A DNA stretch of 64,000 nucleotides, from assembly GCF_021919345.1 (NCBI RefSeq), contig NZ_CP089293.1, positions 682,001-746,000 on the forward strand, read 5' to 3'. Of the stretch, positions 50,941-59,448 are shown one piece after another (positions within the stretch are counted from its first letter, which is position 1; the number at the start of each line of letters is the position of its first letter). Position numbers and translations under genes: made by a program. Source of the DNA: Paenarthrobacter nicotinovorans (lineage in GTDB: Bacteria; Actinomycetota; Actinomycetes; Actinomycetales; Micrococcaceae). The notes under the pieces are model-generated. The model saw only the letters and a list, made by a program, of their open reading frames with translations. It was not told the DNA's origin and ran no database searches.

Positions 50941-50967
50941 ACCTGGCGTAAGCGCGTAGAGCGGGCC
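50921..50967. terminator. Bidirectional hairpin across the EamA stop
   Basis: GGCCCGCTCTGCGCG (50921-50935) and CGCGTAGAGCGGGCC (50953-50967) form a 15-bp stem with one G-U pair, enclosing the stop codon of eamA in the loop. It can terminate both the eamA transcript and the convergent gene ending at 50984. Confidence 0.65.
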
Positions 50968-50983
50968 TCGCAACGCAGGGGCG

Positions 50984-51628
50984 TTAGCGTTTGGGCGCTG
51001 CCTTGCGTTGGTTTGGAGCGTTCGACGCCGGCCGCATGGCTGCCGTGGTCGGCGTCCGGGATGGTGCGGGGCGCTTAGGGGCAGCCGGCTTTGCAGTGCC
51101 CGCGGGGCGTTGGGCCGGCGCAACCGGACGCTTGGACTGCGTCGCCTGGCGGGTAGTTGGCGTGCGCGCTGCCGGCCGTTTCCTTGCCGCAGGGACGGGC
51201 CGTTTCGCGGGAGCTGCAGCCCGCGAACCAAACGAAGGCACCACGGCTCCGAGGAACATGACGGCCAGTGTTCCCACCCCGGCGGCCACCGCTAAGTAGA
51301 AATAGATGTCGGAGTCCTTGGTGCTCACCGCACTGCCCAAAGCGTTGGCATCCTGGGTGAACGCGATGCCCCACATCCGCAGGAAGGCGATGCTGCAGCC
51401 GATGAACAGGCTCGTTCCGATGGCGCCGAGCAGGATCACAAAGTACCGCCGCCGGTTGAAGACCTGGACCAGGGACGCCAGGTAGCAAAGCAGCACGCTG
51501 CCCAGGAACAGGTACAGCACCAATTCCTCGAGCACGACGGCTGCCATGACCAAGAGTCCCAGGGACACAAAGGCGGCCACCACCGCAAGCTTCCCGCTGT
51601 TCCCCATGTGACGCATGAGGTTAATCAT
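50984..51628 (-). CDS. Membrane protein with basic Pro/Ala-rich C-terminal tail
   Basis: The 214-residue protein has four hydrophobic segments (about 15-35, 38-56, 63-85 and 110-132) and then about 75 residues of Ala, Pro, Arg and Thr with little order (PAKRPVPAARKRPAARTPTTRQAT). Such tails are often cytoplasmic and nucleic-acid or wall associated, but no family is recognised here. The start may be one of three clustered ATGs (MINLMRHMGNSG). It is convergent with eamA. Confidence 0.7.
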   Translation of the reverse strand: MINLMRHMGNSGKLAVVAAFVSLGLLVMAAVVLEELVLYLFLGSVLLCYLASLVQVFNRRRYFVILLGAIGTSLFIGCSIAFLRMWGIAFTQDANALGSAVSTKDSDIYFYLAVAAGVGTLAVMFLGAVVPSFGSRAAAPAKRPVPAARKRPAARTPTTRQATQSKRPVAPAQRPAGTAKPAAPKRPAPSRTPTTAAMRPASNAPNQRKAAPKR

Positions 51629-51748
51629 CGCCGACCATGTGGCCGCGCCACGCCGTCGTACATTGCAGTTGCATACCGTTGCGGGGCCTGCTGAGCAGGC
51701 TATGAGCGCGTCATGCCACGCAGACCGGGCCTCACAACGTGCTTGAAG

Positions 51749-52381
51749 CTACTTGATCACGTAGCCGTGCATGATGGTCATCACTGCGGCCACGCTTTGC
51801 TCGCGGGTCCGCTCCGGGTTGTACGTTTGCCGGTCCAGGCCCACCACGAAGATGGCCCCGAAGATGGCTGCTTCCAGGCTGCCTCGGACAATGCTCTGGT
51901 CAACCTTGTAGCCGGCGGCGACGCGCTCAACTGCGGAACCGATCACGGCCAGCAGCTCTGCGCGGAGTTCGGTGAACACAGCGCTCCACTCGCCGGGTGT
52001 CCGCCAGTTTTCGCTGACCCACAGCCGGGCGAAGGACGGGTAGTCGTCCATGAATTCCATGGCCTGTGCCACCATGTTCTTCATGGATTCCAGCGGATCA
52101 CTGCTTTGCCCCTGGACGTCCTGGAGCCTGACCAGCATGATGTCCACGCCGTGCCGCAGGAGCTGCGCGATCAGGTCCGACTTGCTGCCGAAGTTGTAAT
52201 ACACAGTCCCCTTGGACACTCCTGCGGCGGCCGCGATCTCGTCAACCGTCACTCCCGCTGCACCACGTTCGCCGATCAGCTCCATGGACGCTTCGAACAG
52301 GCGCTGCTTGGTGGCGTTGGTGCGACCCGGGCGCAGTTTCTTTCCGGTATCGCCGGAATCGGATGGCTGGGTGGTGCTCAT
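51749..52381 (-). CDS. TetR family regulator of the YhgE exporter operon
   Basis: The 210-residue regulator has NATKQRLFEASMELIGERGAAGVTVDEIAAAAGVSKGTVYYNFGSKSDLI, a textbook TetR HTH, and a C-terminal effector domain. The ATG overlaps the stop of the permease gene (ATGA), so it is the last gene of the operon ATPase-permease-tetR. It probably binds the palindrome in the operon promoter and so represses the exporter and itself. The inducer would be a compound exported or sensed at the membrane. A palindrome GCCTGCTGAGCAGGC follows its stop (51686-51700), perhaps a terminator. Confidence 0.9.
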   Translation of the reverse strand: MSTTQPSDSGDTGKKLRPGRTNATKQRLFEASMELIGERGAAGVTVDEIAAAAGVSKGTVYYNFGSKSDLIAQLLRHGVDIMLVRLQDVQGQSSDPLESMKNMVAQAMEFMDDYPSFARLWVSENWRTPGEWSAVFTELRAELLAVIGSAVERVAAGYKVDQSIVRGSLEAAIFGAIFVVGLDRQTYNPERTREQSVAAVMTIMHGYVIK

Positions 52382-54414
52382 ACTGCGATCTCCGGCTTCA
52401 GGGTTTTCAGGGTCCACATCTTGTGCTTGCGGACTGCCAGCGTTGACAGCGCCGCTCCGAGCAAAGTGTATCCAAGCAGGCCCAGAACTGTCGGCCAGAT
52501 CATGCTGAGTTCACCGCCATAGATCAGGTGCCGCATGCCAGTGACGACGTAACCCATGGGCAGGACCTCATGCACCACATGAAGCGGCATGGGGGTGGTC
52601 TGCCAGGGGAAGGTACCACCGGAGGAGACCAGCTGCAGGACCAGCAGGATCAGCACAACGAACTTGCCGGGCGTACCCATCAGCGCCACGATGCCCTGGA
52701 TGATGGCACTGAACGCCATCACCGCGGCCAGCATGAACAGCCACATCCCGATCGGATGGGCCGGATTCAAGCCAAGTCCGAGGTCCACCACCAGGGTGAG
52801 GATGGTGGCCTGCAGCACCGAGACCACGAAGAACGGCAGCCAGCCTCCGACGGCGATTTTCCAGGCGGGGGCGTTCGACGCCAGGGCCCGCTGGGTGATG
52901 GGCCGCATGGCCTGGACCAGCATGAAGACACCGATCCACAGGGCCAAGGTCAGGAAGAAGGGCGCCAATCCAGCGCCGTAGGAACCTGCCTTCGCCTGGG
53001 AGACGTTGTTCACCGAAACGGGGTCGGCGATGACCTTGGAGACGTTGCTCTTTTGTTCATCGTTCGGGTTGGGGATCTCACCCGCACCCTTGGCGAGCTC
53101 CGTGGCCAGCGTGTGCGAGCCATCGGAAGCGGTCACTGCACCACTGGCAAGTTGTCCCGCGCCGTCGTCCAGTTGGCGGGCGCCGTCGTCGAGCTTTACT
53201 GCGCCGTCCAAAGCGGTCTGCTGGCCGGCGGCCAGGGTTGCTGCGCCGGAATTCAGCTGCCCGGCACCAGCCGCAGCCTGCGAGATGGCATCGGTCAGCG
53301 TCGGCGTGGCGCCGGCAAGCTTCTGGGCGCCGGCGCTCACTGCTGCCGAACCGTCCGAGAGCTGCTGGATCTTGGCCGCATCACCGGAGATCTTCGCCTT
53401 GGCATCGGTGACCGGGCTGGATGCTGCGGCGGCATCGAAATCTGCCAGGACCTTATCGGCCTGCTCCTGTGTCAGCACGCCCGCCGTGACGAGCCGTGCG
53501 TTCGACTCCACCACGCGGTTGCGCAGGCCCTTGTCGGCGGCGTCCAACTGTCCGACGACCTCCTGGACCTTGGCGTTCAGCTCCGCATTTCCAGCGGCCA
53601 CCTGGGCTGCACCGTCCGCGAGTTTCTGCGAATCGGCAGGCAAAGTGGCGGTTTTGTTCTTCAATTCCGTGAGGCCGGAACTCAGCTGGCCGGCACCCGT
53701 GTTCAGTTGCACGGCGCCATCCCGCAGCTGGGTTTGACCGGACACGAGCTGATCCGCGCCGGTGACCAGCTGGCCGGTGCCCGTGTGGAGGGTCGCGGCG
53801 CCGTCGCTGAGTTTTCCGACGCCCGTGGCCAGCTCGGACGCGCCGTCGGCTGCCTTCACGATCGACGCGTGAATGGTGCCGAAACCGGTGAGGAGCTGGT
53901 TGGCCGTTTCCTCGCCTACTTCCTTGGCCACCGTCGAGTGCACGGCAGTGGTGAGTTTGTCCACGATGGTGCTCAGGAGGTAGTTGTTGGCGTCGTTGGT
54001 GGTGACGTGCAGCATGGCCTGGTTTGCGGCGTCGAAGCTGCCGGGCGAGACCAGGTTTGCTGAGAAATCCTTGGGGATACGCAATGCGAAGGCGTATTCG
54101 CCCGTCCGGACGCCGGCGTCGGCTTCCTCCGCGCTGGAGACCTGCTTCCAGTTGAAGACATGGCCTTCTTCCAGGCTGTCGGCCACCTTCTTGCCGGCCT
54201 GCAGCTCGGTGCCGTCCTTCGACGTCGCTCCGGTATCTTCGACCACCAAGGCAGCGTCGATCTGGTTCAGGTTGCCGTACGGATCCCAGTTCGCGTACAG
54301 GTACACCGCGCCGTACAGCAACGGAACCATGGTCAGGGCGAGGATGGTCAGCTTGGGCAGGAGCCCGCCGGTCATGCGCTTGAGTTCGGAGCGGGCAAGC
54401 CGCAGAACAGTCAC
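52378..54414 (-). CDS. YhgE/Pip (phage infection protein-type) ABC-2-like membrane protein
   Basis: The 678-residue protein has one N-terminal transmembrane helix (about 18-40), a very long extracytoplasmic region (about 45-480), and five or six C-terminal transmembrane segments (GLAPFFLTLALWIGVFMLVQ onward). The outer part contains many near-heptad repeats of the form QL-x-x-GA-x-x-L, the same helical repeats seen in YhgE/Pip proteins and in type VII-associated membrane proteins. Such proteins are predicted ABC-2 exporters or secretion factors. It overlaps the ATPase gene by 4 bp on one side and tetR on the other. Confidence 0.88.
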   Translation of the reverse strand: MTVLRLARSELKRMTGGLLPKLTILALTMVPLLYGAVYLYANWDPYGNLNQIDAALVVEDTGATSKDGTELQAGKKVADSLEEGHVFNWKQVSSAEEADAGVRTGEYAFALRIPKDFSANLVSPGSFDAANQAMLHVTTNDANNYLLSTIVDKLTTAVHSTVAKEVGEETANQLLTGFGTIHASIVKAADGASELATGVGKLSDGAATLHTGTGQLVTGADQLVSGQTQLRDGAVQLNTGAGQLSSGLTELKNKTATLPADSQKLADGAAQVAAGNAELNAKVQEVVGQLDAADKGLRNRVVESNARLVTAGVLTQEQADKVLADFDAAAASSPVTDAKAKISGDAAKIQQLSDGSAAVSAGAQKLAGATPTLTDAISQAAAGAGQLNSGAATLAAGQQTALDGAVKLDDGARQLDDGAGQLASGAVTASDGSHTLATELAKGAGEIPNPNDEQKSNVSKVIADPVSVNNVSQAKAGSYGAGLAPFFLTLALWIGVFMLVQAMRPITQRALASNAPAWKIAVGGWLPFFVVSVLQATILTLVVDLGLGLNPAHPIGMWLFMLAAVMAFSAIIQGIVALMGTPGKFVVLILLVLQLVSSGGTFPWQTTPMPLHVVHEVLPMGYVVTGMRHLIYGGELSMIWPTVLGLLGYTLLGAALSTLAVRKHKMWTLKTLKPEIAV

Positions 54415-55196
54415 TTTGCAGTCCTTTGGAGGTTTTCGGTTTCAGGTTCTTCGGTCACGTCCGGCGTTGCGCCGGCGGCGTGCTTGGCTTTGGGTTCGAC
54501 GACGGCCGGTTCGACGACGGCGGCCGGCTCGGCCGCTGCCGGCGCGGGCTCCGCTTCCGGTTCAGGGGGATGGGTCACTGAGTTGCCGATCACGGCTGCG
54601 GCGCCCGTCCAGTTGTCCGGGAGGGCACCGACGACGGCGACGACGGCAAGCGGCCGCCCGGCGTCGGACGCCAATGCCTGGAGCCGGGGCAACCAGGTCT
54701 CAGGATCCGCGCTGTGTCGGTCGGGGGAGTCGATGACCAGGAGGTCCGTGGCAGGGTCTGCCAGGGCGAGGGCCGTCAGCAGTTCAAGGCGTCGGCCGGC
54801 GGGAAGTTGTTCGATCCAGAGGCCGGCGATGTCCTCGAAGCTGTTCACTTTGAGCCAGGGTTTGCTCAGCAGCGCACCGCGGTAGCGTCGCGGGATAAGG
54901 GAAAGGTCTTCGGTGACGAGGTCGCGGACGCTGAGGTGCTGCTCCGGTTCGTTGACTCCGGGGGAGTCCACCAGGGCGCTGGCAAGCCTGATCTTCTTTG
55001 TTTTGGTGGTGTTGTCCCAGCTGAGGACGCCGTTGCTGGGCTTCATGCGGCCGCTCAGGGCCAAAGCGAGGGCGGTCCGCTGGTCCTGGCCTTCCCCTGC
55101 AACCAGGAGGAGTTCGCCGCGGTGCACCTGGAGCGAGGTTGCCGGGAGGAGATCGTCCCGGCGGCCGTTGATCTGGAGTTGCTGTACGGACAGCAC
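54411..55196 (-). CDS. ABC-type ATPase domain protein with degenerate nucleotide motifs
   Basis: The 261-residue protein is encoded first in the YhgE operon. It has ABC-ATPase architecture (MLSVQQLQINGRRDDLLP, then LLLVAGEGQDQRTALALALSGR), but the Walker A GxxGxGK[ST] reads GEGQDQRT, the LSGGQ signature reads LPAGRRLEL, and Walker B is LLVIDSPD with Ser in place of the catalytic Glu. Nucleotide hydrolysis is therefore unlikely or weak. A Glu/Pro/Ala tail of about 55 residues follows. The start is GTG with GAAAGG seven bases upstream. It might be a scaffold for YhgE rather than a motor. Confidence 0.75.
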   Translation of the reverse strand: MLSVQQLQINGRRDDLLPATSLQVHRGELLLVAGEGQDQRTALALALSGRMKPSNGVLSWDNTTKTKKIRLASALVDSPGVNEPEQHLSVRDLVTEDLSLIPRRYRGALLSKPWLKVNSFEDIAGLWIEQLPAGRRLELLTALALADPATDLLVIDSPDRHSADPETWLPRLQALASDAGRPLAVVAVVGALPDNWTGAAAVIGNSVTHPPEPEAEPAPAAAEPAAVVEPAVVEPKAKHAAGATPDVTEEPETENLQRTAK

Positions 55197-55230
55197 AATG
55201 AAGCCTTTCGCAGAACTGTTGTCTGTTGAA

Positions 55231-55259
55231 AGTCTAACTGAACTGACTGGTCAGTTCAA
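55231..55259 (-). promoter_or_regulatory. Promoter with TetR-type operator in the spacer, YhgE operon
   Basis: On the minus strand TTGAAC (-35, 55254-55259) and TAGACT (-10, 55231-55236) are separated by 17 bp. Within the spacer and -35 lies a palindrome with arms TGAACTGAC and GTCAGTTCA separated by TG (55239-55258). A repressor bound there would block RNA polymerase, and the only TetR protein nearby is the last gene of the operon. Confidence 0.75.
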
Positions 55260-55266
55260 ATAAGAA

Positions 55267-56724
55267 TCAGAGGCCGTACTTTTCCATAAGCCGCAGCCAT
55301 ACCTCGCTGATGGTCGGATACGACGGAACCGCATGCCAGAGCCGGTCAAGCGGCACTTCCCCAACGATGGCGATCGTCGCCGAATGGAGGAGTTCGGCGA
55401 CGCCGGGACCTGCGAACGTCGCTCCCAGGATCACCTTCCTGTCCTCATCCACCACAATCTGGGCCCACCCCTTGTAGTCCGGCGAGTACAGCTGTGAGCC
55501 GCTGACGTTGATGGGAAGTTCGACCCCCGTAACGTTCTTGCCCTGCAGGAGTGCCTGCTCAAGGCCCTGACCCACGGACGCAACCTCGGGGTCGGTGAAG
55601 ACGACGCTGGGCACCGCGTGATCATTGGCGGTATGCGCCCAGGGGCTCCAAGGCTGCGGACTGCCTTTCAGTTCGCCCTTGGCCCGGGCCACGATGGCGT
55701 CCCCCGTTGCCCTCGCTTCGTATTTGCCTTGGTGTGTCAGGAGCACCTTCCCGGCAGCGTCTCCGGCGGCATAGAGCCACGGTGCGTTGCTTTCGCCGCC
55801 GGATGGGCCCTCGACGAGCCCGCTGGCATCCGTCGTGAGCCGGAGCGGTTTGCCGTCCCCGGCTTCAAGGCCCACGCTTTCCAAGCCCAGGTTGGCCAGG
55901 GCGGGATGCCGTCCTGAGGCGACCAGCAGCTGGTCGGCAACGAGTGTCTTGCCGTCGAGCACCACGGTGATGGAACCGTCGTCGTTCTTCTCCACCTTGT
56001 GGACGTCGCTATGGAGGTGGACCGCGACGCCATCGGCGCGAAGGCCGGCCAGGACCAGGTTCGCTGCTTCCTCCGCATAGCTGCTCAGCAGCCGCCCGCG
56101 CGCCACCAGCGTGACATTGGAACCCAAGCGGGCGAATGCCTGGGCCAGTTCGACGCCGGCCACGCCACCGCCGAGGACGACGAACCGCTTCGGAACTTCC
56201 TTGGCTGCTGTGGCCTCCCTGGTGGTCCAGAAAGGTACGTCCTGCAGGCCTTCGATACCCGGGACGGTGGGCTTCGAGCCGGTGGCGACCACTACGGCGT
56301 GGTGTGCCTTGAGGGCGTAGCTGTTGCCGTCAAGCCCATCCACGTGAACCTCGCGGTGGCCGGTTATCCGGCCGCGCCCGCGAATCAGGTCAATGCCGGC
56401 GCTATCCAGCCATTCAACCTGGCTGCCATCCTGCCAATTGTTGGTGAACCAGTCCCGGTGCTTCAAAGCTGCGTTGGCATCAATAGTTCCGGTAACGGCC
56501 TCCGTCGCACCCGGAATTCCCTGGGCGGCATGGAGGACGCTGCCGGGGCGGAGAAGTGCCTTGGAGGGGATGCAGGCCCAATACGAGCATTCGCCGCCAA
56601 CCAATTCGCTTTCAATGATTACTGCCGAGAGGCCGCCCCGAACCACCCGGTCCGCCACGTTTTCCCCAACGGCGCCTGCGCCGATCACTATTACGTCGTA
56701 TTCGCGGGAGCTCTCGGCAGTCAT
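55267..56724 (-). CDS. Lpd-like pyridine nucleotide-disulfide oxidoreductase
   Basis: The 485-residue flavoprotein has DVIVIGAGAVGENVADRV (FAD), the redox-active pair in GGECSYWACIPSKALLRP (C-x4-C), RFVVLGGGVAGVELAQAFARLG (NAD(P)H) and YAAGDAAG. At the C-terminus, the His-Glu catalytic pair usually seen as HPTLSE is YPTISE, so the base that activates dithiol exchange in Lpd or mercuric reductase is a tyrosine. The enzyme may be a quinone or small-molecule reductase rather than a lipoamide dehydrogenase. It is divergent from the rhodanese gene. Confidence 0.85.
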   Translation of the reverse strand: MTAESSREYDVIVIGAGAVGENVADRVVRGGLSAVIIESELVGGECSYWACIPSKALLRPGSVLHAAQGIPGATEAVTGTIDANAALKHRDWFTNNWQDGSQVEWLDSAGIDLIRGRGRITGHREVHVDGLDGNSYALKAHHAVVVATGSKPTVPGIEGLQDVPFWTTREATAAKEVPKRFVVLGGGVAGVELAQAFARLGSNVTLVARGRLLSSYAEEAANLVLAGLRADGVAVHLHSDVHKVEKNDDGSITVVLDGKTLVADQLLVASGRHPALANLGLESVGLEAGDGKPLRLTTDASGLVEGPSGGESNAPWLYAAGDAAGKVLLTHQGKYEARATGDAIVARAKGELKGSPQPWSPWAHTANDHAVPSVVFTDPEVASVGQGLEQALLQGKNVTGVELPINVSGSQLYSPDYKGWAQIVVDEDRKVILGATFAGPGVAELLHSATIAIVGEVPLDRLWHAVPSYPTISEVWLRLMEKYGL

Positions 56725-56778
56725 GGGGAAAGCCTACAACCGCTCCGCTGGCGTTGTGAGGGCAGGAGCCTTGCATTG

Positions 56779-56812
56779 TCCATATATTGATATCCGTATC
56801 TCAAAATATGGA
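56779..56812. promoter_or_regulatory. Inverted repeat upstream of the rhodanese gene
   Basis: TCCATAT (56779-56785) and ATATGGA (56806-56812) flank an AT-rich core with an imperfect 18-bp palindrome starting TTGATATCC. It sits between divergent promoters and could be an operator for a sulfur or redox regulator; no binding protein is encoded nearby. Confidence 0.45.
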
Positions 56813-56834
56813 TTGATTGATTAGGCTGCCGAAC

Positions 56835-57704
56835 ATGAACGAACACCTGAGGCCTTTTGTTGATTGGAAGTGGTGTGCGGGGCGCCTTGAGGGCATCGTC
56901 CTGGCGGACGCCCGATGGTATCTCGACGGCTCGTCCGGGCGGGACGAGTACCTGCGCGGGCATCTCCCTGGCGCGGTGTTCATCGATCTGGACCGCTGGC
57001 TATCCGGTCCGGCGTCCCCTGAGGCCGGGCGGAACCCGCTGCCCGATCCCGAAGTGTTCGCCGAGGGGATGCGGGCCGCCGGTATCAATGACGCGGACAC
57101 AGTAGTTGCCTACGACGACGCCGGTGGAGTCATCGCGGCCAGGCTCGTGTGGATGCTCAGGTCGACGGGACACAAGGCAGCGGTCCTGCAGGGAGGGATG
57201 GACTCCCATCCAGGCCGACTCACCGATGAAACCGCGCCAAGGCCGCGAGGGAACTTCACGGCCCGGGCATGGCCGGCGGGCTATCTCGCCGATATCTCGG
57301 ACGCTGCTTCCGGGAGGTACGTGACGGTGGATGCCAGGAACCGTGACCGTTTCGAGGGCAAACAGGACCCCATCGATCCTCGTCCGGGCCACATTCCCGG
57401 AGCCGTCAACGTCCCTTGCCGCGGCAACCTCGACCCTTCCGGGCAGTTGCTGCCCGAACTCCGGATCCGTGCAAACTTCGAACGGGCAGGCATCAAGTCC
57501 GCGGACAACACCCTTTCCTACTGCGGCTCCGGGGTGACTGCCTGCCACAACCTGCTGATGATGGAGCACCTGGGAATGGGCCGCGGCAAGCTGTTTGTCG
57601 GCGGGTGGTCCCAGTACGGACAGGCGCTGGACAGGCCGGTGGAGACGTCCTGGGGACAGGTTCGTGGAGATTCTGCTGGATCATCGCCGTCCCGAGCGGG
57701 GTAA
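56835..57704 (+). CDS. Sulfurtransferase (rhodanese), two-domain
   Basis: The 289-residue protein has two rhodanese domains. The N-terminal one (to about 140) lacks the active Cys, and the C-terminal one has the active loop YCGSGVTACHNL, with CGSGVTA as in thiosulfate or 3-mercaptopyruvate sulfurtransferases. It transfers sulfane sulfur to cyanide or thiols. Its last about 11 residues (DSAGSSPSRAG) are encoded by the left part of an inverted-repeat element, so the original C-terminus may be altered. The ATG MNEHLRPF was preferred over TTG 18 bases upstream. Confidence 0.88.
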   Translation: MNEHLRPFVDWKWCAGRLEGIVLADARWYLDGSSGRDEYLRGHLPGAVFIDLDRWLSGPASPEAGRNPLPDPEVFAEGMRAAGINDADTVVAYDDAGGVIAARLVWMLRSTGHKAAVLQGGMDSHPGRLTDETAPRPRGNFTARAWPAGYLADISDAASGRYVTVDARNRDRFEGKQDPIDPRPGHIPGAVNVPCRGNLDPSGQLLPELRIRANFERAGIKSADNTLSYCGSGVTACHNLLMMEHLGMGRGKLFVGGWSQYGQALDRPVETSWGQVRGDSAGSSPSRAG

Positions 57705-57757
57705 CCCACGCCATGCGGGGCACACACAGGGTGGGTCCACGGAATGATCCAGCAGAA
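57671..57757. repeat. 87-bp element with 14-bp terminal inverted repeats
   Basis: TTCTGCTGGATCAT (57671-57684) and its perfect complement (57744-57757) bound 59 bp containing a second inverted pair, ACCCAC and GTGGGT. It occupies the whole gap between the convergent rhodanese and nanE genes and supplies the final codons and stop of the rhodanese gene. It could be a bidirectional terminator or a small non-autonomous repeat (MITE/REP-like). Confidence 0.6.
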
Positions 57758-57764
57758 AATGCAG

Positions 57765-58451
57765 CTACGCGTGCATCGCACCCTTGAACCAGCCCGTGAT
57801 GCTGGCCGGGTGGGTGATGGCGGTCCCGACAACCACGGCGAAGGCGCCGGCGTCGAGGGCTTGGCGGGCCTGGGTGGGGGTGTGGATGCGGCCCTCGGCT
57901 ATCAAGGGCTTTCCCAAGCCGGCAGAAGCGATCCGTTCCAGGAGCTCCAGGTCCGGCCCGTCGGTCTTGGGGCGCTCGCCGGTGTAGCCGGCCAAGGTGG
58001 TCCCGATCAGGTCCGCGCCCGCCTCAACGGCGGCGACGGCGTCGTCGAACGAACCGCAATCAGCCATGACCAAAGCATGGGATTCCGCATGGATTCCGGC
58101 AAGGGTCCCGGCGAGGGAAAGCCCATCCGGTCGGGAACGCCGTGTCCCGTCAATGGCTACAACGTGTGCGCCGGCATTGGCCACAGCGAGGGCGTGCCGC
58201 AGTGTGGGAGTGATGAAGACACCGTCGTGTCCGTCCTTCCACAGGCCTATGACAGGGACCTCGACGGCGGTGCGCGTGAACTGCACGTCGGCCAACCCCT
58301 GGACACGGATCGCCGCAGCCCCGCCGATCACGGCCGAGGCGGCCACCTGCCCGGTGGTCCGGGGATCGCGCATGGGCTCACCCGGGTAGGCCTGGCAGGA
58401 GACGATCAGTTGGGCACGGAGGCCTTCGAGGCCTGCTGGAGTGAGGATCAA
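57765..58451 (-). CDS. nanE: N-acetylmannosamine-6-phosphate 2-epimerase
   Basis: The 228-residue TIM barrel converts ManNAc-6-P to GlcNAc-6-P. VIGLWKDGHDGVFITPTLRHALAVANAGAHVVAIDGTRRSRPDG contains the catalytic lysine and the conserved ITPT and R-RPDG motifs of NanE, and GADLIGTTLAGYTG and KPLIAEGRIHTPTQARQALDAGAFAVVVGTAITHP complete the barrel. I use a TTG start (AAGGAAG five bases upstream), because it falls 10 bases after the nanK stop; an ATG start would overlap nanK by 32 bases. It is the last gene of the operon. Confidence 0.9.
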   Translation of the reverse strand: MILTPAGLEGLRAQLIVSCQAYPGEPMRDPRTTGQVAASAVIGGAAAIRVQGLADVQFTRTAVEVPVIGLWKDGHDGVFITPTLRHALAVANAGAHVVAIDGTRRSRPDGLSLAGTLAGIHAESHALVMADCGSFDDAVAAVEAGADLIGTTLAGYTGERPKTDGPDLELLERIASAGLGKPLIAEGRIHTPTQARQALDAGAFAVVVGTAITHPASITGWFKGAMHA

Positions 58452-58461
58452 GATGTCTTCC

Positions 58462-59442
58462 TTACTGAAGGACGAGTTTCGCAGCACCAACAATGGCAGC
58501 GCTGTTGCCGAGGGTTGCCCGGACTACCGGCACGGAAAGCAGCGGCGAGAGCAGTTCCCGGCGCAAGGCGATCTCCATGGGCGTCCACCAGAGGTCGCCC
58601 GCGTCGGCAACGCCGCCGGAGACCACGACGGTTTCAGGGTCCAGGATATTGATGAGGCCACCGACGGCTTGCCCGGCGGCGGCAGCGCCGAGTTCAACGG
58701 CTTGGGCCGCGGCGAGAGTGCTCGCGGTGGCTGCGTCGGCGTTGCTGTCAGGTTCGGCCAGCGCGAACACGCCACGGGTGTCAGCGGCATCCAGGGCAGA
58801 ACCCCCCAAGCGGAGGTAGGACTCGTGGATGGCAGGTCCGGAAGCGATCGCCTCCACGTGCCCGGCAGAGCCACAGACGCAGGCCAGGGGAACGCCGTCG
58901 AACGTGGCGTAAGGCGAAGCGAAGTGCCCTACATGCCCGCCGACAAACCGGTGGCCAAGAACAGGGGTGCCGTCCAGGACAAAGCTGCCTCCGACGCCGG
59001 TCCCGAAGGCCACCATGAGGGAACTCGACGATCCCGCGGCGGCACCCAGCCAGGCTTCGCCGAGGGCATGGGCGTGGACGTCGTTGACGGCACGCACGTC
59101 CAGGCCGAGGCGCGCGGACAAGCCGGCGGCAAGCGCCGTCCCAGCCCAGCCGAGGATGGCATCCGTTGCCGACACCACGGTCCCTGAAGCGGCGTCGATA
59201 ACCCCTGCGGAGCCGACACCGACGCCGGACACGGTATGTCCGGCGTCGGCAGCGCGCTCCACCAAGCCCGCGATCAGCGCAGAGGTGGCGTCGAGGATCG
59301 CTTCACCACCTGCCCGGTTCAACGTCGGAATGGTCTCCGACATCAGCACAACACCAGTGGAGTCAACAACCCCGGCAGCGGTTTTGGTGCCGCCGAGGTC
59401 AACGCCGATCACGTGGGTCGCTTGGGCTAGGGGAGCGGTCAT
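58462..59442 (-). CDS. nanK: ROK family kinase, N-acetylmannosamine kinase-like
   Basis: The 326-residue ROK kinase has the ATP motif VIGVDLGGTKTAAGVVD, the sugar-binding motif around GVGSAGVIDAASGTV, the catalytic Asp region VRAVNDVHAHALGEAWLGAA, and the zinc motif ACVCGSAGHVEA (two Cys plus His). It phosphorylates ManNAc to ManNAc-6-P, the step before NanE. Its stop is 10 bases from the nanE start and it begins 6 bases after the nanA stop, in one operon. Sugar specificity rests on its operon partners. Confidence 0.88.
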   Translation of the reverse strand: MTAPLAQATHVIGVDLGGTKTAAGVVDSTGVVLMSETIPTLNRAGGEAILDATSALIAGLVERAADAGHTVSGVGVGSAGVIDAASGTVVSATDAILGWAGTALAAGLSARLGLDVRAVNDVHAHALGEAWLGAAAGSSSSLMVAFGTGVGGSFVLDGTPVLGHRFVGGHVGHFASPYATFDGVPLACVCGSAGHVEAIASGPAIHESYLRLGGSALDAADTRGVFALAEPDSNADAATASTLAAAQAVELGAAAAGQAVGGLINILDPETVVVSGGVADAGDLWWTPMEIALRRELLSPLLSVPVVRATLGNSAAIVGAAKLVLQ

Positions 59443-59448
59443 GAATGC

